Source: Prostheceraeus crozeri (lineage: Eukaryota > Platyhelminthes > Polycladida > Euryleptidae). From it: 64,000 nt of DNA. Below the pieces are notes generated by a model. The model was not told the origin of the DNA and did not search any database. It was given only the letters and a program-made list of their open reading frames with translations. Position 1 is the first letter of the stretch, and the number at the start of each line of letters is the position of its first letter. Location: NCBI GenBank assembly GCA_907163375.1, contig CAJQUW010007939.1, positions 1 through 64,000 of the forward strand, given 5' to 3'. This document shows positions 33,855-43,700 of this stretch, in pieces. A program made the position numbers and the translations under genes.

Positions 33855-33965
33855 ACTATGGGACAAGACATGATAGAGCCTCCACGCGGTTTACCCTGGG
33901 CAGTCTTTAGACTGGCGAATACTATCATTAAGTTGAATCTGCTATCAGTCAACTTGAACGTTGCA
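33855..33965 (+). repeat. Truncated copy of the core direct repeat
   Basis: About 110 bp matching the first part of the 532-bp repeats after the stem-loop (GGACAAGACATGATAGAGCC to CAACTTGAACGTTGCA). The stem-loop itself is missing. It precedes the ORF1 promoter. Confidence 0.8.
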
Positions 33966-33979
33966 TCGCGTTAGAGGGG

Positions 33980-34018
33980 TATATAAACCACTGCTTCTCA
34001 TTTCATTTCATTTCAATC
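33980..34018 (+). promoter_or_regulatory. Core promoter P2 (left): TATATAAA, upstream of ORF1
   Basis: TATATAAA at 33980-33987, then CTTCTCATTTCATTTCATTT immediately before the ORF1 start. The predicted leader is only ~10-20 nt. The CTTCTCATT and TTCAATC words are shared with P3. Mirror copy at 47893-47931. Confidence 0.65.
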
Positions 34019-34285
34019 ATGCAGACGCCGAACAGTCAAGTCAGCTCTCCTCGCGGACCGCAGTTAAGGCCGCGAAATTTATTTGAGGAGTTTGTCAGGC
34101 TAGAGGGGCAAGACAGAGTTTTTAATAATCTTGCTCGGATTGGCAATCCGATGACAGCAACTGCTGTCAATCCAACGGAATGGCGCTACATTCCACTTTT
34201 TAGCCATGTACCAGTTAGTGTGGAAGTCGACACTGCTACCAAGGAGAGAGTCAAAGACTCTCTCAGCAGAATCGGTAGGCTGTAA
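34019..34285 (+). CDS. ORF1: 88-residue protein of unknown function (left copy)
   Basis: Start chosen as the first ATG after P2. Basic N-terminal third (PRGPQLRPRNLFEEF), then a mixed segment (DRVFNNLARIGNPMTAT) and a C-terminus with VSVEVDTATKERVKDSL. No signal peptide, membrane segment or metal site, and not a histone. The case for a real gene is its setting: TATA box and initiator in front, no intron, and a histone-type 3' stem-loop 30 nt after the stop. It is identical in both arms. No family recognised. It is a single cassette between a truncated and a full copy of the 532-bp repeat. Confidence 0.6.
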   Translation: MQTPNSQVSSPRGPQLRPRNLFEEFVRLEGQDRVFNNLARIGNPMTATAVNPTEWRYIPLFSHVPVSVEVDTATKERVKDSLSRIGRL

Positions 34286-34314
34286 GGTGACGTTACTCCC
34301 GAGAATGAACCATC

Positions 34315-34334
34315 GGCTCTCTTAAGGGCCACCA
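34315..34334 (+). terminator. Histone-type 3' stem-loop after ORF1 (left)
   Basis: GGCTCT, loop CTTA, AGGGCC, then ACCA: a 6-bp stem with 4-nt loop. It has the G-G/C-C base, a U-A closing pair and ACCA tail of replication-dependent histone mRNAs, 30 nt past the stop. Downstream TGGGGCAAGACATG includes CAAGA, like the purine-rich U7-binding element. The first loop base is C rather than the usual U, and one stem pair is U-G. Mirror at 47577-47596. Confidence 0.65.
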
Positions 34335-34478
34335 TGGGGCAAGACATGATAGAACCTCCTCGCGGTTTGCCCTGGGCAGTCTTCGGACTGGCGAATACTA
34401 TCATTAAGTTGAATCTGCTATCAGTCAACTTGAGCGTTGCAAATGAAGTTCGGTGTAATACTTCCTTTCGACGGGCGT

Positions 34479-34490
34479 TCCTGTAAAGGG
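34479..34490 (+). ncRNA. Structured RNA element C (GUAA form)
   Basis: At the same place in the shared context (TGTAATACTTCCT...GCGTTCCT) the tetraloop is GTAA on a TCCT/AGGG stem. One stable RNA tetraloop class has replaced another. Copy D at 35363-35374; mirrors at 47421-47432 and 46537-46548. Confidence 0.45.
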
Positions 34491-34871
34491 CGGCGGTGAA
34501 ACCCGTAGCTATGTATACCGCAAGGGACATTCGGCAATGGTCAATCTTGTTAAACCTCTCTGCGTCATGTTTGCAAGTGATTGCCTCTGTCTCAACGTAG
34601 TATGCATTCGCGCCAGGGCGACATTTAGCCAACTGTCGAAGGTTGCCTAAAACTTTCCATTGCATACGTTATGAGAGCCATGAGTTCTACCTGTCTCTAT
34701 CAATGAGACGAATTGATGAATGGAATGAAAGGGAGGATACTCACGCGCCACATGCAACATAACACACTTCTCTCTTCCGTAGTCTAACAAGCTCTTTACA
34801 CATGGATCGCAGTCGATTGCTATCCCTGAAGCATTCTGATTCGCTGTTGAGCAATTCATTGTTGAAAACCC

Positions 34872-34919
34872 TATATAAGCCAGAAGATTGTAGCGCTTCT
34901 CATTCAATCTGAAGTCACG
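34872..34919 (+). promoter_or_regulatory. Core promoter P3 (left): TATATAAG + TCATTC, upstream of ORF2
   Basis: TATATAAG at 34872-34879 and TCATTC with A at 34902, 30 bp on. ORF2 starts 18 bp later. Mirror copy at 46992-47039. Confidence 0.65.
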
Positions 34920-35171
34920 ATGGAAGCCACATCTGCCGACAACATTCCCGTCTTCATCGATGAAGACAACGCCATTCCCGAGTTCGTCATCCTCGACGAG
35001 TGGGATGAGGATGAGAAGAAGGGGAAGATCAAGAGGATCATTTGGACGGATGAGGTGTGGACTCCGAATACCACTCGCATCCGAAAGGTGCCAGATGCAC
35101 CAGCACGGCTTAGGCGGTATAGGGTTTATGACAACCTAACCGTCATACCCCTTGACTATTCAAGCCAATAG
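34920..35171 (+). CDS. ORF2: 83-residue acidic/basic protein of unknown function (left copy)
   Basis: First ATG after P3. The N-terminal half is acidic (FIDEDNAIPEFVILDEWDED). A KKGKIKRIIW junction leads to a basic, Arg-rich half (TTRIRKVPDAPARLRRYRVY). Codon use is G/C-richer than the surrounding AT-rich DNA. Not a histone and no family recognised; the bipolar charge would suit a nucleic-acid- or chromatin-interacting protein, which is inference only. A histone-type stem-loop begins 28 nt after the TAG stop. The cassette lies between two full 532-bp direct repeats. Confidence 0.65.
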   Translation: MEATSADNIPVFIDEDNAIPEFVILDEWDEDEKKGKIKRIIWTDEVWTPNTTRIRKVPDAPARLRRYRVYDNLTVIPLDYSSQ

Positions 35172-35198
35172 TCAACCTAATCCCGAGAATGAACCATC

Positions 35199-35218
35199 GG
35201 CTCTCTTAAGGGCCACCA
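35199..35218 (+). terminator. Histone-type 3' stem-loop after ORF2 (left)
   Basis: Same 20 bases, 28 nt after the ORF2 stop, also followed by GGGGCAAGA. Mirror at 46693-46712. Confidence 0.65.
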
Positions 35219-35362
35219 TGGGGCAAGACATGATAGAACCTCCACGCGGTTTGTCCTGGGCAGTCTTCGGACTGGCGAATACTATCATTAAGTTGAATCT
35301 GCTATCAGTCAACTTGAACGTTGCAAATGAAGTTCGGTGTAATACTTCCTTTCGACGGGCGT

Positions 35363-35374
35363 TCCTGTAAAGGG
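35363..35374 (+). ncRNA. Structured RNA element D (GUAA form)
   Basis: Duplicate of element C within the second 532-bp repeat. Confidence 0.45.
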
Positions 35375-35829
35375 CGGCGGTGAAACCCGTAGCTATGTAT
35401 ACCGCAAGGGACATTCGGCAATGGTCAATCTTGTTAAACCTCTCTGCGTCATGTTTGCAAGTGATTGCCTCTGTCTCAACGTAGTATGCATTCGCGCCAG
35501 GGCGACATTTAGCCAACTGTCGAAGGTTGCCTAAAACTTTCCATTGCATACGTTATGAGAGCCATGAGTTCTACCTGTCTCTATCAATGAGACGAATTGA
35601 TGAATGGAATGAAAGGGAGGACACTCACGCGCCACACGCAATATAACACACTTCTCTCTTCCGTAGTCTAACAAGCTCTTTACACATGGATCGCAGTCGA
35701 TTGCTATCCCTGTATCAGAAGTGTAAGCTATCTTAATTTATTTGACACTATTTGATCTATTATCATCATCGTCCATATGAAATGTTTTAAGATTTACAAG
35801 TTAGACTAAGCGTTCTACTATTTGTAAAT

Positions 35830-38800
35830 GAAAGATATAGTTTCAACAGTTTACAGATTGAAAATAAAGTTTCAATAGTGTGTGTGTGTGTGTATGTTAA
35901 GAATAAAGTTTTATCTGTTTGTATGTTAGAAATAGAATGAAGTTTCACCAGTTTACAAGTTAAGAATAAAGTTCTATCTGTTTATATGTTAGAAATAAAA
36001 TAAAGTTTCAATAGTTTGCAAGTTAAAAATAAAGTTTCAACCGTTTACAAGTTTTAAAATAAAGTTTAAATAGTGTGCAAGATAAAAAATAAAGTTTGAA
36101 CAGTTTACAAGCTGAAATAAAGTTTTAATAGTGTACACGTTGGAAATAAAGTTTTAATAGTTTATGCGCTTCAAAATAGAGTTATAACAGTTTATATGTT
36201 AGAAATAAAATGAAGTTTCATCAGTTTACAAGTTAAGAATAAAGTTCTATCTGTTTGTCTGATAGAAATAAAACAAAGTTTCAACCGTTTACAAGTTAAA
36301 AATAAAGTTTCAACAGTTTACAAGTTAAAATTAAAGCTTCAACAATTACAAGTTAAAAATAAAACTTCAAAAGTTTACCAGTTAGAAATAAAGTTTCATC
36401 AGTTTACAAGTCAAAATAAAGTTTCAACAGATTATAAGTTAAAAGAAAAGTTCCAATAGTATGTGCATTAGAAATAACGTTTCAGCTGTTTGTATGTTAG
36501 AAATAAGATAAAGTTTCAATTGTGTGTACGTTAGAAATAAAGTTCTATCTGTTTCTATGATAGAAATAAAACAAAGTTTCAACCGTTAACAAGTTAAAAA
36601 TAAAGTTTCAAGAGTTTACAAGTTAAAACTAATGTTTCAATAGTGTATGTATGTTAAGAATAAAGTTAGAACAGTTTACAAGCTGAAATAAAGTTTTAAT
36701 AGTGTACACGTTGGAAATAAAGTTTTAATAGTTTATGTGCTTCAAAATAGAGTTATAACAGTTTATATGTTAGAAATAAAGTTTCAACAGTCTACAAGTT
36801 AAAAATAAAATTATAACTGTTTCAAGAGTTTACAAGTTAGAAATTAAGTTTCAATGGTGTATGCGTTAGAAATAAAGTTTTAGCTGTTTGTATATCAAAA
36901 TAAAGTTTCAAGAGTTTACAAGTTAGAAATAAAATGAAGGTTTACCAGTTTACAAGTTAAGAATGAAGTTCTATCTGTTTGTATGTTAGAAATAAAACAA
37001 AGTTTCAACCGTTAACAAGTTAAAAATAAAGTTTTAAGAGTTACAAGTTAAAACTAATGTTTCAATAGTGTGTGTATGTTAAGAATAAAGTTTTATCTGT
37101 TTGTATGTTAGAAATAGAATGAAGTTTCACCAGTTTACAAGTTAAGAATAAAGTTCTATCTGTTTATATGTTAGAAATAAAATAAAGTTTCAATAGTTTG
37201 CAAGTTAAAAATAAAGTTTCAACCGTTTACAAGTTTTAAAATAAAGTTTAAATAGTGTGCAAGATAAAAAATAAAGTTTGAACAGTTTACAAGCTGAAAT
37301 AAAGTTTTAATAGTGTACACGTTGGAAATAAAGTTTTAATAGTTTATGTGCTTCAAAATAGAGTTATAACAGTTTATATGTTAGAAATAAAATGAAGTTT
37401 CATCAGTTTACAAGTTAAGAATAAAGTTCTATCTGTTTGTCTGATAGAAATAAAACAAAGTTTCAACCGTTTACAAGTTAAAAATAAAGTTTCAACAGTT
37501 TACAAGTTAAAATTAAAGCTTCAACAATTACAAGTTAAAAATAAAGTTTCAAAAGTTTACCAGTTAGAAATAAAGTTTCATCAGTTTACAAGTCAAAATA
37601 AAGTTTCAACAGATTATAAGTTAAAAGAAAAGTTCCAATAGTATGTGCATTAGAAATAACGTTTCAGCTGTTTGTATGTTAGAAATAAGATAAAGTTTCA
37701 ATTGTGTGTACGTTAGAAATAAAGTTCTATCTGTTTCTATGATAGAAATAAAACAAAGTTTCAACCGTTAACAAGTTAAAAATAAAGTTTCAAGAGTTTA
37801 CAAGTTAAAACTAATGTTTCAATAGTGTATGTATGTTAAGAATAAAGTTAGAACAGTTTACAAGCTGAAATAAAGTTTTAATAGTGTACACGTTGGAAAT
37901 AAAGTTTTAATAGTTTATGTGCTTCAAAATAGAGTTATAACAGTTTATATGTTAGAAATAAAATGAAGTTTCATCAGTTTACAAGTTAAGAATAAAGTTC
38001 TATCTGTTTGTATGTTAGAAATAAAACAAAGTTTCAACCGTTAACAAGTTAAAAATAAAGTTTTAAGAGTTTACAAGTTTAACTAATGTTTCAATAGTGT
38101 GTGTATGTTAAGAATAAAGTTTTATCTGTTTGTATGTTAGAAATAGAATGAAGTTTCACCAGTTTACAAGTTACGAATAAAGTTCTATCTCTTTAAGTTT
38201 ATAAGTTAAGAATAAAGTTCTATCTGTTTATATGTTAGAAATAGAATGAAGTTTCACCAGTTTACAAGTTAAGAATAAAGTTCTATCTGTTTATATGTTA
38301 GAAATAAAATAAAGTTTCAACAGTCTACAAGTTAAAAATAAAATTATAACTGTTTCAAGAGTTTACAAGTTAGAAAATAAGTTTCAATGGTGTATGCGTT
38401 AGAAATAAAGTTTTAGCTGTTTGTATATCAAAATAAAGTTTCAAGAGTTTACAAGTTAGAAATAAAATGAAGGTTCACCAGTTTACAAGTTAAGAATAAA
38501 GTTCTATCTGTTTGTATGATAGAAATAAAACAAAGTTTCAACCGTTTACAAGTTAAAATAAAGTTTCACCAGTGTACAAGTTAGAAATAAAGTTTCAATA
38601 GTGTATATGTTAGAAATAAAGTTTTAGCTGTTTGTATATGAAAAACTAAGTTTCAAGAGTTTACAAGTTAAAAAATAAAGTTTCAATGGTGTATACGTTA
38701 GAAATAAAGTTTTAGCTGTTTGTATATCAAAATAAAGTTTCAAGAGTTTACAAGTTAGAAATAAAGTTTCAACAGTGTGCACGTTAAGAATAAAGTTTCA

Positions 38801-40717
38801 ATAGTGTGTATGTTAAGAATAAAGTTCTATCTGTTTATATGTTAGAAATAAAAATGAAGGTTCATCAGTTTACAAGTTAAGAATAAAGTTTTATCTGTTT
38901 GTATGTTAGAAATAAAATAAAGTTTCGACCGTTAACAAGTTAAAAATAAAGTTTCAGATTAAAATAAAGTTTCAATAGTGTGTATGATGGAAATAAAGTT
39001 TAAGCGCTTTGTGCGTCAGAAATAAAGTTTCAACCGTTTACAAGTTAAAAATAAAGTTTCAACAGTGTGTACGTTAAGAATAAAGTTCTATCTGTTTATA
39101 TGTTAGAAATAAAAATAAAGGTTCACCAGTTTACAGGTTAAGAATAAAGTTTTATCTGCTTGTATGTCAGAAATGAAATAAAGTTTCACCAGTTTAAAAG
39201 TTAAGAATAAAGTTTCAATAGTGTGTATGTTAGAAATAAAGTTTCAATAGTGTGTATGTTAAGAATAAAGTTCTATCTGTTTATATGTTAGAAATAAAAA
39301 TGAAGGTTCACCAGTTTGCAAGTTAAGAATAAAGTTTTATCTGCTTGCATGTCAGAAATGAAATAAAGTTTCACCAGTTTAAAAGTTAAGAATAAAGTTT
39401 CACCAGTTTAAAAGTTAAGAATAAAGTTTCAATAGTGTGTATGTTAAGAATAAAGTTCTATCTGTTTATATGTTAGAAATAAAATGAAGTTTCAATAGTG
39501 TGTATGTTAAGAATAAAGTTCTATCTGTTTATATGTTAGAAATAAAATGAAGGTTCACCAGTTTACAAGTTAAGAATAAATTTTATCTGCTTGTATGTTA
39601 GAAATAAAATAAAGTTTCACCGATTTACAAGTTAAAAAATAAAGTTTCAATAGTTAACACGTTAAAAATAAAGTTTCAATAGTGTGTATGTTAAGAATAA
39701 AGTTCTATCTGTTTGTATATTAGAAAGAAAATGAAGGTTCATCAGTTTACAAGTTAATAATAAAGTTTTATCGGTTTGTATGTTAGAAATAAAACATAGT
39801 TTCAACCGTTGACAAGTTAAAAATAAAGTTTCAATAGTTTGCGAGTTAAAACTAATGTTTCAATAGTGCGTATGTTAAGAATAAAGTTTTATCTGTTTGT
39901 ATGTTAGAAATAAAATGAAGCTTCGCCAGTTTACAAGTTTAGAATAAAGTTTTATCAGCTTGTATGTTAGAAATAAAATGAAGTTTCACCAGTTTTAAAA
40001 TTAAAAATAAAGTTTCAATAGTGTGTATGTTAGAAATAAAGTTTCAACCGTTTACAAGTTAAAATAAAGTTTCAACAGTGTCTACGTTAGAAATAAAGTT
40101 TTATCTGTTTGTAAAGTTCGATCGTAGGATTTACTAGTTTGCAAGTTAGACTCAGCATTCTACTAGTTGTAAATGAAAATAACGTTTCAACAGTTTACAG
40201 ATTAAAATAAAGTTTCAATAGTGTGTATGATGGAAATAAAGTTTAAGCGCTTTGTGCGTTAGAAATAAAGTTTCAGCCGTTGACAAGTTAAAAATAAAGT
40301 TTCAACAGTGTGTACGTTAGAAATAAAGTTTCAACAGTTTACAAGTTGAAAAATAAAGTTTCAACAGTGTGTACGTTAGAAATAAATGAAAGTAAGAACT
40401 TCATCGTATGAGTATTCAAAGCATGTTTTGTAAATCAAATGTGTGTAGTCCTGACATGATAGAATCGCGTTAGAAATAAAGTTTCAGCCGTTTACAAGTT
40501 AAAGATAAAGTTTCAACAGTGTGTACGTTAGAAATAAAGTTTTAGCTGTTTATATGTTAGAAACAAAATAAAGTTTCACAGTTTACAAGTTGAAAAATAA
40601 AGTTTCAACAGTGTGTACGTTAGAAATAAATGAAAGTAAGAACTTCATCGTATGAGTATTCAAAACATGTTTTGTAAATCAAATGTGTGTAGTCCTGACA
40701 TGATAGACTCAAATGAA
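35830..40717 (+). repeat. AATAAA minisatellite, left array
   Basis: About 4.9 kb of ~27-29-bp monomers such as GTTAAAAATAAAGTTTCAAC plus AGTTTACAA. Most carry AATAAA, the canonical poly(A) signal, in the direction of transcription from P1-P3. Monomer variants recur in blocks of ~1.0-1.2 kb (35.9, 37.1 and 38.1 kb), so higher-order duplication occurred. Roughly 170 monomers by length. Confidence 0.9.
40386..40710 (+). repeat. Paired non-satellite inserts near the palindrome centre
   Basis: A ~75-bp segment (GAAAGTAAGAACTTCATCGT ... GTAGTCCTGACATGATAGA) occurs twice, ~244 bp apart, inside otherwise uniform minisatellite. Both copies end in GACATGATAGA, the word found after the ORF stem-loops. 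Confidence 0.75.
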
Positions 40718-40739
40718 CTTGACAAACGCGTTTGTCAAG
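40718..40739. repeat. Spacerless palindrome centre
   Basis: CTTGACAAACG meets CGTTTGTCAAG with ACGCGT at the dyad. There is no loop or unique DNA between arms. In single-stranded form the whole element would fold on this point. Confidence 0.9.
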
Positions 40740-43700
40740 CTTGATTCTATCATGTCAGGACTACACACATTTGATTTACAAAACATGTTTTGAATACTCA
40801 TACGATGAAGTTCTTACTTTCATTTATTTCTAACGTACACACTGTTGAAACTTTATTTTTCAACTTGTAAACTGTGAAACTTTATTTTGTTTCTAACATA
40901 TAAACAGCTAAAACTTTATTTCTAACGTACACACTGTTGAAACTTTATCTTTAACTTGTAAACGGCTGAAACTTTATTTCTAACGCGATTCTATCATGTC
41001 AGGACTACACACATTTGATTTACAAAACATGCTTTGAATACTCATACGATGAAGTTCTTACTTTCATTTATTTCTAACGTACACACTGTTGAAACTTTAT
41101 TTTTCAACTTGTAAACTGTTGAAACTTTATTTCTAACGTACACACTGTTGAAACTTTATTTTTAACTTGTCAACGGCTGAAACTTTATTTCTAACGCACA
41201 AAGCGCTTAAACTTTATTTCCATCATACACACTATTGAAACTTTATTTTAATCTGTAAACTGTTGAAACGTTATTTTCATTTACAACTAGTAGAATGCTG
41301 AGTCTAACTTGCAAACTAGTAAATCCTACGATCGAACTTTACAAACAGATAAAACTTTATTTCTAACGTAGACACTGTTGAAACTTTATTTTAACTTGTA
41401 AACGGTTGAAACTTTATTTCTAACATACACACTATTGAAACTTTATTTTTAATTTTAAAACTGGTGAAACTTCATTTTATTTCTAACATACAAGCTGATA
41501 AAACTTTATTCTAAACTTGTAAACTGGCGAAGCTTCATTTTATTTCTAACATACAAACAGATAAAACTTTATTCTTAACATACGCACTATTGAAACATTA
41601 GTTTTAACTCGCAAACTATTGAAACTTTATTTTTAACTTGTCAACGGTTGAAACTATGTTTTATTTCTAACATACAAACCGATAAAACTTTATTATTAAC
41701 TTGTAAACTGATGAACCTTCATTTTCTTTCTAATATACAAACAGATAGAACTTTATTCTTAACATACACACTATTGAAACTTTATTTTTAACGTGTTAAC
41801 TATTGAAACTTTATTTTTTAACTTGTAAATCGGTGAAACTTTATTTTATTTCTAACATACAAGCAGATAAAATTTATTCTTAACTTGTAAACTGGTGAAC
41901 CTTCATTTTATTTCTAACATATAAACAGATAGAACTTTATTCTTAACATACACACTATTGAAACTTCATTTTATTTCTAACATATAAACAGATAGAACTT
42001 TATTCTTAACATACACACTATTGAAACTTTATTCTTAACTTTTAAACTGGTGAAACTTTATTCTTAACTTTTAAACTGGTGAAACTTTATTTCATTTCTG
42101 ACATGCAAGCAGATAAAACTTTATTCTTAACTTGCAAACTGGTGAACCTTCATTTTTATTTCTAACATATAAACAGATAGAACTTTATTCTTAACATACA
42201 CACTATTGAAACTTTATTTCTAACATACACACTATTGAAACTTTATTCTTAACTTTTAAACTGGTGAAACTTTATTTCATTTCTGACATACAAGCAGATA
42301 AAACTTTATTCTTAACCTGTAAACTGGTGAACCTTTATTTTTATTTCTAACATATAAACAGATAGAACTTTATTCTTAACGTACACACTGTTGAAACTTT
42401 ATTTTTAACTTGTAAACGGTTGAAACTTTATTTCTGACGCACAAAGCGCTTAAACTTTATTTCCATCATACACACTATTGAAACTTTATTTTAATCTGAA
42501 ACTTTATTTTTAACTTGTTAACGGTCGAAACTTTATTTTATTTCTAACATACAAACAGATAAAACTTTATTCTTAACTTGTAAACTGATGAACCTTCATT
42601 TTTATTTCTAACATATAAACAGATAGAACTTTATTCTTAACATACACACTATTGAAACTTTATTCTTAACGTGCACACTGTTGAAACTTTATTTCTAACT
42701 TGTAAACTCTTGAAACTTTATTTTGATATACAAACAGCTAAAACTTTATTTCTAACGTATACACCATTGAAACTTTATTTTTTAACTTGTAAACTCTTGA
42801 AACTTAGTTTTTCATATACAAACAGCTAAAACTTTATTTCTAACATATACACTATTGAAACTTTATTTCTAACTTGTACACTGGTGAAACTTTATTTTAA
42901 CTTGTAAACGGTTGAAACTTTGTTTTATTTCTATCATACAAACAGATAGAACTTTATTCTTAACTTGTAAACTGATGAAACTTCATTTTATTTCTAACAT
43001 ATAAACTGTTATAACTCTATTTTGAAGCACATAAACTATTAAAACTTTATTTCCAACGTGTACACTATTAAAACTTTATTTCAGCTTGTAAACTGTTCAA
43101 ACTTTATTTTTTATCTTGCACACTATTTAAACTTTATTTTAAAACTTGTAAACTATTGAAACTTTATTTTTAACTTGCAAACTATTGAAACTTTATTTTA
43201 TTTCTAACATATAAACAGATAGAACTTTATTCTTAACTTGTAAACTGGTGAAACTTCATTCTATTTCTAACATACAAACAGATAAAACTTTATTCTTAAC
43301 ATACACACACTATTGAAACATTAGTTTTAACTTGCAACTCTTAAAACTTTATTTTTAACTTGTTAACGGTTGAAACTTTGTTTTATTTCTAACATACAAA
43401 CAGATAGAACTTCATTCTTAACTTGTAAACTGGTAAACCTTCATTTTATTTCTAACTTGTAAACTCTTGAAACTTTATTTTGATATACAAACAGCTAAAA
43501 CTTTATTTCTAACGCATACACCATTGAAACTTATTTTCTAACTTGTAAACTCTTGAAACAGTTATAATTTTATTTTTAACTTGTAGACTGTTGAAACTTT
43601 ATTTTATTTCTAACATATAAACAGATAGAACTTTATTCTTAACTTGTAAACTGGTGAAACTTCATTCTATTTCTAACATATAAACAGATAGAACTTTATT

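Larger units (their letters stand above)
34297..34828 (+). repeat. 532-bp core direct repeat, copy 1 (left arm)
   Basis: Runs from TCCCGAGAATGAACC to GATTGCTATCCCTG and matches 35181-35712 with only scattered substitutions. It holds the histone-type stem-loop, GACATGATAG, one CTAT-loop hairpin and the GUAA form of the structured element. With copy 2 it brackets the ORF2 cassette. Confidence 0.9.
33930..35315 (+). other. Three long CTAT-loop hairpins in the core repeats (left)
   Basis: AAGTTGA-AT-CTG, loop CTAT, CAG-TCAACTT at 33930-33955, 34406-34431 and 35290-35315: a 10-bp stem with a 2-nt bulge. Together with the six upstream hairpins this makes nine per arm. The right-arm set lies between 46596 and 49295. 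Confidence 0.65.
35181..35712 (+). repeat. 532-bp core direct repeat, copy 2 (left arm)
   Basis: Starts 10 bp after the ORF2 stop and ends at the edge of the minisatellite domain. The offset from copy 1 is exactly 884 bp at both ends. The right-arm counterparts are 46199-46730 and 47083-47614. Confidence 0.9.
29476..40728 (+). repeat. Left arm of the palindrome (11,253 bp)
   Basis: From tip to centre: C-run subterminal repeats (29476 to ~32150), gene/RNA core (~32150-35720) and AATAAA minisatellite (~35830-40728). Core positions x map to 81911-x in the right arm with no indel between about 32.1 and 35.7 kb. Confidence 0.95.
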
